Made by a program: the position numbers and the translations under genes
In this document: piece by piece, positions 49,052 to 59,812 of the stretch
Position numbering within the stretch: the stretch's first letter is position 1
Layout of the letters: every line of letters starts with the position of its first letter
Assembly: GCA_021229015.1 (NCBI GenBank)
Contig: CM037781.1
Coordinates: forward strand, 33,521,525-33,585,524
Reading direction: 5' to 3'
Length of the DNA: 64,000 nt
From: Solen grandis
Taxonomy: Eukaryota; Mollusca; Bivalvia; Adapedonta; Solenidae
The notes under the pieces: model-generated
Told to the model about the DNA's origin: nothing
The model's input: the letters and a program-made list of their open reading frames with translations, nothing else
The model's database searches: none

Positions 49052-49194
49052 AAGAATTTGACATGAATTGTCAGTTAATATCATATCAAATTTTACTAAA
49101 CTCGTTCATGAAAATGTTATTAAGCTTAAAAACGTTTTCGAGAACTCATTTAGTAAAATTTGATATGAAATAATAATTCATGTCAAATTCTTAT
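49052..49194. repeat. Long inverted repeat, about 53-bp arms
   Basis: AAGAATTTGACATGAATT and ATATCAAATTTTACTAAA on the left reappear inverted on the right (TTTAGTAAAATTTGATAT, AATTCATGTCAAATTCTT). A few differences lie in the centre of the arm, and the loop is about 35 bases. Candidate MITE or hairpin transcript. Confidence 0.85.
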
Positions 49195-49639
49195 AATTGC
49201 AAAATATAAAACCCCCGTTTATCAGCCACCTTTACCAAGAAACAGACCCGTTTAATTTGCGGCCCTCATTATTATTTCTTAAATTAGATATATTATTATA
49301 TGCTCTCATGGTCCAAACTTTAATATTCCACAAACTATTCCATTTCATGTCATACCTAGTTAATGTCTAGTTATTGTTTTCTTTCAAGGTAGTGCTCTTT
49401 CAGCCGACATTGCTCGATTATCCACTGGTCATGCGATGTAGTCATGAATACTGTATGGCCAGCTGAGACACGTGGCGACAGGGAGCTATAAGCATGACCT
49501 GAATGACTCTCGCTATCTAATTTTGCATATGGGAGGGGTGGAATGATTCGAGGAATATTTCTTGCTCATGGAAATAAGTAGCGACCCGGCCGAAATTCGA
49601 ACTACGTACCCCGTGTGGCAGCACTGTATTTGTATCGAG

Positions 49640-49706
49640 TAGACATAATCTCCAAATGACTGAAATATTGGCGGTGGGACGTTGAACCCAACAAACAAGC
49701 AAACAT
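49640..49706 (+). mobile_element. SINE 3' tail (B-like)
   Basis: 'aatgactgaaatattggcgg', then 'tgggacgttgaacccaacaa' and ACAAGCAAAC match SINE B tails. Upstream 49430-49640 has no clear plus-strand tRNA head. Confidence 0.6.
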
Positions 49707-49914
49707 TATACGGTCAACATTTATCTTTAAATTTGACTGGCCGCTTAAGATTTGACTCCTCATTCCACATAAAACAATTGTTCATATTAGTGCTATGCAA
49801 GTATCAGGGCCCTACATTAGTTTCTATGCAAGTGCCAGGGTCCATTAGAAATGTTTAATAAGCTATGATTCTTACAAATGCATGAAAACTTTTACTGAAA
49901 AAAAACTTCTGTAT

Positions 49915-50434
49915 TTAAAGCAGCTCGTTCACAGATGGTCATTGACTAAGAATTTGATTTTTAACTATACATGTATATACAGACGCATTGTCACCCAATG
50001 CAACTATCCATGATTGAATAAAAATAAAGGCGGTTTGCCCATCACAGGTAATACCATCACAGAAGCTATTACAATTTATAGTATTATAAAAACTTTTATT
50101 TAGATTTTTTACTTTTGTTTGCCGTCACTCGGCTGATCACATTCACTCTTCGTGGATGCGCTTACTTCATCGGCTGAACTTAACGTAATCGCTACCCTGA
50201 ACTGGTGAAGACCGTGTAACCTGGTACCGCAAGCACCTGCTTCAGGGATACCGTTTTATTATATATTTAACCGATTTCGTCGAAGTTGCGTTTCCGAAAA
50301 TAGCGTTTTCCTGTGCAGTGTGATCTACACTTGCCGAGTTTATTTTTCAGGAAACAAAGACTTCACTAACATTAACGAGTGAAAGTGGATTTTTTTTAAC
50401 ATTCTATCGATCATCTGTGAACGAGCTGCTTTAA
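49915..50434. mobile_element. 520-bp TTAA-flanked element with 23-bp terminal inverted repeats
   Basis: Left TTAAAGCAGCTCGTTCACAG continues as ATGGTCA. The right end is the inverse, CTGTGAACGAGCTGCTTTAA, at 50415-50434. TTAA is at both outer ends. The interior has no transposase. Small ORFs near the right edge are artefacts. Confidence 0.85.
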
Positions 50435-52018
50435 GTTTATAAGTAACATGTCTATATTTGAATTTTATGTTAACAAACCAAATGTTCATCTTTTTACTTC
50501 TTTTCCTCATCATTTCGCAAATCTTATGAACGGAAGTAAACTGTTTTATCTTCATTCATTTTACTAGTATATTATTTTTGTTTTAGTTTTGTCTTAATAT
50601 ATCAAATACATTCTAGAATAACTATCAGTGTACCTTAAAAGTGCAACGATGACTTTTTCACTGATAAACATATTATTTTTTCTATGACACACTTTAAGTG
50701 ACACAAGTAAGTTAACTTTTGTTTACCCAAACCGCATCAATACACGGCAATCAAAAGAAAAAAATGACAACAAAAGACTAAATTATGCTGATAGAATGAC
50801 AGACCGCACCTTTGTAATGTTCCCCAAGGGACAGACAAGCACCAACGTCTCCTGTTAAAATCCGAACTGCAAATAGGATCATGGAGACAAATCATTTTAT
50901 AATCCACCGATGTCTATAATCCGATACAAAAACAACAACAACAGTTTTTCTATTTCAGTTACCAGATTTTCTAAAGCTGTTTTGGAATATTATATTTTTA
51001 CTTCGCTTCTAATATGTCCTTTGGGACACAAGAACGTCTCCATTCGACTCTTTCCTGAATACCACGACGACGCCGGTGATGATGAGGATGATATTTACAT
51101 ATACGTATGTCAAATATTCTCGTCGGCTCTCAATATCTAGCCTTATCTAAATGCCGTGTTATAATAAGCATTGCATTTTGTTTTTTTTAATTAAGCCCTG
51201 ATTTAATAATCTACTTATTTACTTATTTTACTTCACACAGATCTTAAAACATTGTTTATGTAAATATAAATTCGTAAACAATGTTACAATATATAATCCC
51301 CAAATCTCAAAGCAATGTTTCTGATTATTCCAACACAGGACCGTCAAAAACATATGTATAAGTTATAAGGTTAAACAAGTAAACAAGTTGAAATAGCCCA
51401 GAAAATTGTTAATTAAAATTAATATTTATCGCTGATTATATTTTCATTTCTTTCGCAAGGGCTTTTTGAACAGGGTTTCTTGCAACGCTTTTTTATGGTA
51501 GTTCACATTTCTGCATCACACAACGTGTTGAGGCTATATTTAAACATCTATATTTAGATTTCCCCTGTTTTTTATCTACGCGAAGATAAAGTTCTAAACT
51601 TTGTTTTTTGTCATATCACTAAATGATGATTGTTTTCACGTTAATTTCAATACGATTGCGTTATAGAAGTCGAAACTGAATTATGGTGATAATCGATGCT
51701 GAAGAAAACATGGTTAATAAACTGTAATGAAAAAAGAAACTACGCAAACGAAAAAAAAAAATCGCACCTCATTCGGAGATATTTTGAACTACACTTGGCT
51801 GGAATTTCCAGCGACAGGTAACAATATATGGACAAAATTTCGACTGTCTTGAACATTTGGCCCCTTGCTGCAGTACATACAGTAGTTTGACTGTTCGCAA
51901 TAACAACGGCGCCGCATAGGACTATGGGTTCGAGCAATTATTACAACCTTTTCTGAACAAGATACATATATTTTTGTTATATTGAATTAATTAACTTATA
52001 CTAGTATTAAGTACAAGT
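50435..52018. other. No recognised feature
   Basis: AT-rich. A short GATGATGAGGATGAT stretch near 51072-51088 and several small frames are not supported as genes. Confidence 0.3.
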
Positions 52019-52157
52019 GTGGCTTGCGGTAGGTCGATGGTTCTATCCGAATGCCTCCGAGCATTCGGGGTCTTTCTCCACCTGTAATTAGCTGGACGTC
52101 GCTATATGACTGAAATACTGTCGAAGCGACGGTAAACTCAAATAGTCATAGTCATGT
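52019..52157 (+). mobile_element. SINE A, 3' half
   Basis: 'ggcttgcggtaggtcgatgg', 'attcggggtctttctccacc' and 'ctgtcgaagcgacggtaaac' match 18923-19061. The tRNA head is absent, as in 5'-truncated retroposition. Confidence 0.85.
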
Positions 52158-52554
52158 GCAGGTGTATATAAAATGAAAAAATAATTATGAAAGTTTGCCT
52201 CATATAATCTTTTACAGTAGACTGTAGGCAACAGAAAAGGGGAGAGTGATGATATGCTTATTGTTAGCAGTCCATTGAGACAAATGATGTGTTCATCTTT
52301 TCTTGTAACGACGGTGTTCACGCAAGTTTACATTGGGTTCATTGGAATCGCTTGATCAATGCTTATTAGATTTACTTTGATAAACAAAAGAAATACGACA
52401 TCATCACATTTAAAACACTGTTCCCTCAGCGCTATCAGTGTTATGATTTCATATTTTGGCTCCCTTTCTTTCTAAAGAAATAGAGGTTTTAAATATGATG
52501 CTAAATTTTAGATGATGAGTAACCTTTTAGATAATGATGATGTATTTGAATTAT
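52158..52554. other. No recognised feature
   Basis: AT-rich spacer between two SINE A pieces. Confidence 0.35.
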
Positions 52555-52765
52555 TTGAGGCCACGAAAGTATCTCAGTCCAGTTTGAAACATAGTTGTAG
52601 TTGAAGGAGGACCCCGACCGCCGCCAAGGAAAACCCGGGAAAAACCACCGACCTACCACAATCCAGCTGGTACACTTCAGCACATGACAAAATAAAAGTG
52701 ACTCTGTCGGGATTTTGTACCCATTGCCTTTATGGGCTGAGTCAACGACTTCAAACCGTTTGAAA
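52555..52765 (-). mobile_element. SINE A, diverged copy (minus)
   Basis: The minus strand reads 'agtcgttgactcagcccata', a degraded B-box region, 'ccagctggattgtggtaggt', 'cggtggtttttcccggg' and 'ggcggtcggggtcctccttc'. This is the same order as SINE A, but the 3' tail is lost. Confidence 0.6.
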
Positions 52766-52794
52766 ACCAATGACCCCTTCCTTTAATAAGGATG

Positions 52795-53195
52795 TTGTTT
52801 GCTCAGTCGTATGGTACATAGTGCTGCGGTTTTTGACAGAGAACGCCCTTTAAAGCCCAGCACCTCTGACTTCGGTTCTCTTGGACTTTTTCTGTCTTGG
52901 TTACCCTCCCCTGGCACCTCTAGACAGGTGCACCTACACACAGAGACAGATGCAGATACAAGGGATCCGGATGCGCTACCCTAGTTCGTTTCGAATAGAC
53001 CCTAGTCTGGTTTTTTAACGTGCCCGGTGTATAGCACCGATACACGCGAAGCCCCTTAACCACTGTCTGGATGAACCAGCGCTAGGCTTCTAGTTAGGCG
53101 GTGTCCCAGAAAATTTCCAAGGTTCTACCGGGATTTGAACCCCGGAACCCTGGATTAACAGTCCAGTGCAATACCAATGAGCCACCACTCCGCCC
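52795..53195 (-). mobile_element. tRNA-Asn-like SINE (minus)
   Basis: On the minus strand from 53195, 'TGGCTCATTGGTATTGCACT' is followed by a perfect 5-bp anticodon stem CTGGA/TCCAG around CTGTTAA (anticodon GTT, Asn), then GGTTCAAATCCCGG. The acceptor ends (GGAGTGG and TAGAACC) do not pair and the T stem has a mismatch, so it is not a working tRNA. The body continues with 'gtatcggtgctatacaccgg' and 'gcacgttaaaaaaccagac'. Confidence 0.65.
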
Positions 53196-55206
53196 AATCC
53201 CTTTTCTTAAGAATAGCTATTACACGGAGGTATGTAGATTTGTACGACGGCCATATGAAGACGCTGCTTATCCAATGATGACAATGCAGGTTGACATTCT
53301 GACAACATATAGCATGGCCAGCCAATGATTATCAAGTATAATGGAGAAATATCTAACCTTGGCATTAATTTGACAGAAATTGTGGATGAAAGTTAAGGTC
53401 GTTTATCGTTTATATCAGATTCCACTCCGTGATATCGCTCGTATTGGAGAAACGGCACCATGTAATTCAACGGGCATAGACAATGGGTTTTGACTGCTTC
53501 TTAATGGACATAGACTGGTCGGCGTCCTTTCGAAAATGAAAGACGAATTAGAGATCAATAAAATTATATGAAAATGGCTGCTAACTACAGATAAATAGAA
53601 TGGAACTGTATTTTGTTGGATATATAAAACTGTCTGTAAAATTATTCCTTCAAAATCTTGAAATATTTCGGAATGGTGTAGCAATACTTAGCGCTTAGTA
53701 ATACTGAAGTTCTTAAACTAGGCAGATACACAATGAACTAAGCTGAAATTAATTATTACCTTAATAACTAGCAATATTTGTTAAGAAATTAAATATATGG
53801 GCAGTTTTATTAGAGAAACTTGCCCCTTAAGTAGTTAATTTTTACTTAGGTTAAAAATTGCCAAATTCATCATTCTAGTTGGACACTGTTTCAAGTAAAA
53901 TTCATTACATCGCCATTTTTGTAACTTTGACATAAAAGTGCATGCGCAGGGCAATATTAGGGCACGAAGTCAAGATGAGTGTGATTTAATAATTGTAAGT
54001 CAGCCGAGACAAATTAGACTAGTTCAATGTGATTAACATGATGATTGTGTAACATCGCACGACAGTTCGAAAATCGCGAGTTTGAGTGGAAAACGGATCG
54101 GCATACTTTTTGTTGCAAGGTTATGTCATGGAAATGAAAAGTGTACTTTACTCAGTGATATTATTTCATCTGTAATGGCAGTACACGGGGGACAGACATA
54201 AAAGTTTCGGTTTTCTATTAGCCAAAAAGATCTCTCGGCTGCATTACAGTGCAAACATTATGAGGATAACTGAAGGATAGAATGATTTATGAGCTGGTAA
54301 ACGAAATGGGGTGATTTTTTTCATTGCAAAGAAACTGTTTTTTTCGCGGCCTCGTCACTCGTTTGCATTCTTTGGCCTTCTAACACACGACACCGAACCT
54401 CCGCACAATTACACAAAATAGTGCACTCTTTGATTATTTCCATTGTCGGTATATCATCTTACTTAACTGTTATTGATTTGGCATGGTATTGATACGGACA
54501 ATCTGTTATTGTTTAGATTTGAAAATTTTATCATTGATGATAAAGTCAGCAGTAGCTATCATTTACGACAAAACCAATCTTCGGCGCATTTATTAATATT
54601 ACGTGAGTTCACCTATGAACTCTCAACGCAGTGAATACATGCATCAGCCGTGTGTTCAGTGAAGGCGACAGTTAGATAACAATAGGTAACTACGAGTTGG
54701 TACCCTGCTCACATTCTATACATTGCGATAAAACAGGAGTGCAACCTCTCACGTTAGGGACTGTTACGTTTACCGAACACGCTACAGTGCTGCAACGCTT
54801 TGGTTTGTTAATGTAGACGATAAACATGTTATTTGTTTGTTAGTTAATAAATAATACTCATGAAATGCACGCACTTGCTTTTATCCGCTGAACAAAATGG
54901 TCATTTTATAATACATGTATTTGTGTCTTAAGAATAGGCATTGTATATCCCAAATTCAAATTTGAAACTCAAGAGTTATACAAAATACTCTGTTGAATCT
55001 TATACAAAGAAAATGACAGTTTTACTGCCTCGTGCGAGTAAGAATCTTTGCACGTGAGTCACATTCATTGTAAATATAGCGCCAAATATCTGATGAAATA
55101 CAACAGACGTGGAATTTCCTTTTCCGAAAATCAAACTTGATGGATTAATGGCATGATTGGTTTTGGTTCCAAGAATATGACATGTATAACTAATTTTGTA
55201 AATTAA
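53196..55206. other. No gene recognised
   Basis: AT-rich non-coding sequence with several small frames and no shared repeats found. Confidence 0.3.
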
Positions 55207-55435
55207 TTAACCCTTTCCCTCATATAGACTCATTTTGACGCACTCACTAGGTACCACATAAAGCCTGATCTGCAGAAAACCACAGTTAAACCTTACCAAA
55301 TTTAATTACAAAATCCTCATTTCCAGACCACTGAGGAGCAGCGAACAGCATAAAACCTGTAACTCGCAGGCTGATCTGGTTTGATGTTGTTCGCATAGGT
55401 CTTTTCATGGTTTCCTCTATGAGGGAAAGGGTTAA
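55207..55435. mobile_element. TTAA-flanked MITE, copy 2 (hairpin arm deleted)
   Basis: Same ends and body as 16526-16760 (TTAACCCTTTCCCTCATA and its inverse). Most of the left hairpin arm and loop is missing: 'cctgtaactcgcaggctgat' replaces the longer arm-loop-arm. It has an extra 7-8 bases (agaccactgagg) that copy 1 lacks. Confidence 0.88.
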
Positions 55436-55466
55436 TTTATTCAAACAAAATATGAAAATTAATGTT

Positions 55467-56038
55467 ATATATAATCCATTTTTATTTCATCATTGACTAT
55501 TAACAGTATGCAATATATAATCCATTTTTATTTCATCATTGACTGTTAACAGTATGCAATATATAATCCATTTTTATTTCATCATTGACTGTTACAGTAC
55601 AAAAATTATCTCATGTGTTAACAGTATGCAATATAAATCCATTTTTATTCATCATTGACTGTTAATAGTATGCAATATATAATCCATTTTATTTCATCAT
55701 TGACTGTTAACAGTATGCAATATATTATCCATTTTTATTTCATCATTGACTATTAACAGTATGCAATATATAATCCATTTTTATTTCATCATTGACTGTT
55801 AACAGTATGCAATATATTATCCATTTTTATTTCATCATTGACTGTTAACAGTATGCAATATATAATCCATTTTATTTCATCATTGACTGTTAACAGTATG
55901 CAATATATAATCCAGTTTTATTTCATCATTGACTGTTAACAGTATGCAATATATAATCCATTTTTATTTCATCATTGACTGTTAACAGTATGCAATATAT
56001 TATCCATTTTATTTCATCATTGACTATTAACAGTATGC
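55467..56038. repeat. Minisatellite, 46-bp unit, 12 copies
   Basis: The unit carries ATATAATCCATTTTTATTTC, ATCATTGACTGTTAAC and AGTATGCAAT. Twelve copies are highly similar. Variants are TAATCC/TTATCC, one fewer T in some, and GACTATT/GACTGTT. Copy 3 is followed by about 25 bases of unrelated sequence. There is no spacer between units, so it is not a CRISPR array. It begins about 30 bases after the MITE. Confidence 0.97.
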
Positions 56039-56849
56039 ATCGTGCATTAATCAAGATTGTGTATGTTTGTTTTTATTCTCATATTTAAATCAAACACTAA
56101 GTGGACGTTTAGAAATCTTGTACAGTGTAATGTATTACACTTGGTAATAACCGAAACTTGAACACAGGTCTAACATGCTGCCCTCTTTAGTACAGATGTA
56201 CGCTGACTAAGTTTGACTGTAGTGTATATAACTAAATTAAAAGCACCTTAGTTTACATAATTTGTTTACTTTTGCGAAAATTTGAATTCAGATATACTAT
56301 GAAAGTTTTATACTGGTATGCATATCATTTTTGGATTTTTAACCAAAAATACACTTCTCATACACATTTTACTTTTCGAATGTGGACATCAAAATGGTAG
56401 CCAGTTTATCAAAGGAAGCAAATTACTGATAATTGATGTATGTTTCTTAAAATGCAGAATTTCAATGTTCATATATCTACTTAATCAGAATAATGGACTT
56501 CTGAAATTATTCAGAGTAATCTTATACCGTTGCTTCCATTCTTGAAAGCATACGTGTGCAAACATGTGGTAGCACGCATAATTCACCGTCATTTGTTTAT
56601 GTCTTTTCTATCATTCTATGGAACTATTTTTTCTTAATGTTTTACATTTTAAAGTTCATTTGAAGAAAATATTCCCCAACATTAAAAGCAAATAAGAATG
56701 TGTCTGATAAAAAAAAGTAATTATAAACGGACTGAATTCTCAACGAAACAAATCAAGTAAGATCCTTGGCCTGAACAATGCTGAGTATGATTTGATTTTT
56801 GGTCAATCGTAGGAACACGTGGGTTTTCACCTGGCATTCGTGCTTGCTC
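56039..56849. other. No recognised feature
   Basis: AT-rich. The small plus frame at 56318-56545 is not supported. Confidence 0.3.
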
Positions 56850-57970
56850 CAAAACGCCATACTCCTTGTACCGGTTACGTCACGCTACGATATTGAGGTT
56901 CGATCACTTACTACATTAACTATAGTCAATGATAAAACGCAGTCTAGTTCATCTTTAGTCTGACATAGACATAATAACCTGACAGAAATCCGCAACTCCG
57001 GTATAAGTTAAGAGCAAATCACGAAAGTTCTTGTTAAAGTACGTGTGCGATCATGTGACCGCGAGATAACATGAGATTTGAAAAACTGACAGTAGCCGCC
57101 ATTGGCAATAATAGAAAACAGTGTTAAAGAGTGTTGTATTATTGATTATTTATCAGTCTTATTCTGTCTAAGTGACAAAAACCACGATGATCATCTACAA
57201 CATAAGGTGCACGTGAAGAGCGTGGTATATGGTCCCAAGACAACTTCATAGCTGGCTGTAAGCTACAGGTGGCATACGACAGATATGAGTGAAATAATTA
57301 CTGTTTAAATCCGAGAGTTCTTTATAGATTGATTAAAGGCTCGAAAAGGAAATATAAAACCAAATACAAATAGTATGTATGTTTCTCATTAGACCAGATT
57401 TTTTAAGAGTGATACTGCAGGCGTCTGCAAGGTGTTAAGCGTCCTAGCAAGATCTCGTTCAAATCCACGTCATGGTTGTTTTTTTTCGTCACAAGCAAGT
57501 ACGTTATTTCGGACCGTTTTATATCTCTGTTAATGTTTCCTCTGATTAAACTTTCAGTCATGAGGAAAGAGGTGGACCGAATATCAACTATAGTACTCCA
57601 TGTAAATCGGTTATTGTTCGGATATCCTCTTTCCTTTTTCCTCTCGTTTCACTGAAGAGTTTGACTAGAATAACCCACCATAGATTAACTAGACAGACTA
57701 AAGTTACTATTGAAATTGATCGAATTACCACATTTTTAGCACTGCCAACACGTTACTCACGTGTCGATAGGGATTACTAGTGTAGTAGTAAAAAAGAAAA
57801 AAAAAAAAAAAAAAACGCTCTCGTTTTTTTGTTTTTTTTTTAAATTTCGTTTTTCGTTTTTTTATTTTCTGTTTCACCATTATGATTGTTATTTAAATGA
57901 AATAAAAAAAACTGGCATGAAATACTTGAATTTAAATATCAGAAGTGAGCAAATAATAAATCCGTTCTAC
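56850..57970 (+). repeat. Dispersed repeat J, copy 2
   Basis: Collinear with 44190-44770 (see that entry), with unmatched sequence at about 57000-57480 and a poly-A/poly-T low-complexity block at 57780-57880. The lysine/phenylalanine-rich start of the 57761-58123 frame comes from that block. Confidence 0.65.
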
Positions 57971-58181
57971 ATCGGCCGACTTCACTCGTGTTGGCAGCAG
58001 TACTGTTGTTGTACTTGGCAAGGGGAAGTGACTTTTGTAGGAGTTTGCCAAAGTCCGGACAATGATATCAGTGGGAATGTATGTACATGGGTAAAATTGC
58101 TTGATATCTTAATATCGTTGTAATAGATATGTAGACTATGATTTTATATATTTCGAAACAAATGTGGGGAAAAAAACTTAC

Positions 58182-58635
58182 GTGTAGGAATCGAGAAGTT
58201 AAGAAAACTAGGACACGAGATATGGCTGTTTGTTCCTGGACTTCCCGCATCCCAGCAGCCATATCCGTCCCACGTGCTCGCGCAGGTGGCGTTCTCATGC
58301 GTACTTCCGGTTTGAATTTGGCGTTTGCAGCACTCACGTGCCGAATTACAACACAAGGTCCACACTTTACACTGTGTATCCGATAACGTTGAGCACACTT
58401 CCCGCCGCGCCGTGCTATTCGTAATATCCGGTGATAGTTTGGTACCGACAACTAAACCTGTCCCGTTATGTCCGACGGTCAGATAAGACTCGTTGAATTT
58501 CGGGAACAGTGGTTTCCGTAGGTTTTGAAACAAGTAAAAATAACACCACGAGCAAGCGTGGTTATTGAAATCCGTCACGTTAAATACTCCAAACCTACTT
58601 CGACATTTTTCTCCTACTGCAACATGGTATGAACT
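58182..58635 (-). CDS. Class B GPCR exon: extracellular hormone-receptor domain
   Basis: This minus-strand exon runs from an acceptor (tttattccgcttcag, AG at 58637-58636) to a consensus donor CCTACAC|GTAAGT (GT at 58181-58180). It is 454 nt, entering in phase 0 and leaving in phase 1, and encodes 151 residues plus one base. Visible features are twelve or more cysteines, including CSWCY near the start, a VCSTLSDTQC segment, CC and ECCKRQ. The diagnostic end is CASTWDGYGCWD, then G and CP, which follows the secretin-family hormone-receptor pattern C-x3-WDG-x2-CWD-x4-G-xn-CP. There are about six N-x-S/T sequons, as expected of a secreted ectodomain. The domain binds peptide hormones at the cell surface and couples through a seven-helix domain, whose exons I could not find. 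The ligand cannot be told from this. Overlapping frames on either strand are shadows. Confidence 0.82.
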
Positions 58636-58666
58636 CTGAAGCGGAATAAATAAAATTAATAAGTAA

Positions 58667-58690
58667 TAAATAAATAAATAAATAAATACA
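58667..58690. repeat. (AAAT)n microsatellite
   Basis: Tandem AAAT tetramers inside the receptor intron. Confidence 0.9.
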
Positions 58691-58765
58691 TTAATTAATT
58701 AATGAAAGAAAGATACACACACACAAATATATAAAGGTAAGGAAATATATATAAATCCATAAATA

Positions 58766-58987
58766 ACGGCACCGTGATCCAATGGTAACATAACCCGAAG
58801 ATAAACCTTTTATAATAACTTTTTTCTTAAACAGCGTTGAATAAATAAGCTTAAAGTAGTGCTGTGGGTTCAAATGCCGTTGGAGTCAAGGATTTTTCAT
58901 GACCTTCTCAGGAGCAAGGTACTGGTCCAAGGAATTGTCGAGAGGTATAAGTTTGAAAAAAAAAAACTTGTTTACAAATCGACGTAA
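58766..58987 (+). mobile_element. SINE C copy with internal insertion
   Basis: Head GGCACCGTGATCCAATGGTA, then about 50 extra AT-rich bases. The B-box region GTGGGTTCAAATGCC, 'caaggtactggtccaaggaa' and tail 'acttgtttacaaatcgacgt' follow. It lies on the strand opposite to the receptor gene. Confidence 0.75.
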
Positions 58988-59589
58988 AATGGAAAATAAT
59001 AGATTGAATAGATAAATAAACAAAGTCAAATATACATTTAGAAATAAATTAGCAAAGAAACTTAGAGAGATATTATTTTCTAAACAATTCCGCCATAATG
59101 GATTTTGCATTTTTGTTATACGAGTATAGCCCCTCTCTTCTGTATGTGTTCTTCTCTCTTTCTCTCTCTCTCTCTGTCTCTCTGTTTTATTGTATACTCT
59201 TTATTCTTTATTTTCCCCGTCCTTGTGACTACCTTATCATATATCATGTGATATAAACTATAATCATTTATTTATAACTCTTAAATTTTATGAAAATAAT
59301 ATTCCATTTAAGCCAGTGATTGTTTCCTATATGCAAGTAGAAAAAAGTGGTAAAGAAATTATAACTATACAGGAAAATAGGTTCAACTCTCAATCAGATA
59401 AATTGTTTTATTTTTCAGCTATATGATATACCAGAGTGACATAGTCTGTAGCTTAGATAAACATTGCAGTACCGTATTTCTATAATACCACAACGTAGAC
59501 ATGTGACATGATACCACACCAAGTCACCTTTCCTTGACACAGAGCCAACTATTCTTGGATACACCCTAAGATGCTCTGAAATTGCATAC

Positions 59590-59656
59590 CTCTGTCATCA
59601 TCACTATGGCAATGAATCGGAGAACCTCTGACAGGACCTTCACTCTCATGATAGAA
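59590..59656 (-). CDS. Class B GPCR exon: start codon and signal peptide
   Basis: Minus-strand exon between a strong acceptor (tttgttttttcag, AG at 59658-59657) and a donor GAG|GTATGC (GT at 59589-59588). Seven untranslated bases precede the ATG at 59649-59647. Twenty codons follow, MRVKVLSEVLRFIAIVMMTE, and the exon ends in phase 0, which matches the entry phase of the 58635-58182 exon. The peptide has a basic n-region and a short hydrophobic core (LRFIAIVMM), as in a signal peptide; cleavage would fall near the junction. The acceptor upstream implies at least one further 5' untranslated exon at higher coordinates, which I could not place. Because it is short, the call rests mainly on splice sites, phase and position. 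Confidence 0.68.
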
Positions 59657-59767
59657 CTGAAAAACAAAAAAACAAAAAACATAATTGTGGAAATAGATAA
59701 TTATAAAAAAAATATGAAACTTGTCAAAATATTATAGGAATTGTTTGAACTAATCTGGTTGTTTTGA

Positions 59768-59812
59768 TGTTGTTGTTGTTGTTGTTGCTGTTGCTGTTGC
59801 TGTTGTTCTTGT
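59768..59812. repeat. (TTG)n/(CTG)n microsatellite
   Basis: GTT units with interspersed GCT units. Confidence 0.9.

Larger units (their letters stand above)
58636..59589 (-). other. Intron between the two receptor exons
   Basis: 954 bases with GTATGC at the 5' end (59589 side) and CTTCAG at the 3' end. It holds (AAAT)n at 58667-58690, a SINE C and a CT-rich run near 59150-59182. Confidence 0.7.

Noticed and set aside
53121..53195. Functional tRNA-Asn gene on the minus strand
   Set aside because: Acceptor stem does not pair, the T stem has a mismatch and a SINE body follows.
55467..56038. CRISPR-like array
   Set aside because: Units are contiguous with no unique spacers, and the genome is eukaryotic.
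57761..58123. 120-codon plus frame with a cysteine-rich end (CWQQYCCCTW)
   Set aside because: Starts in poly-A/poly-T low complexity and repeat J. The cysteine stretch has no family match that I know and no acceptor.
58068..58451. Other long frames overlapping the receptor exon on both strands
   Set aside because: Shadows of the minus-strand exon. Only the frame with WDGYGCWD has domain logic and matching splice phases.
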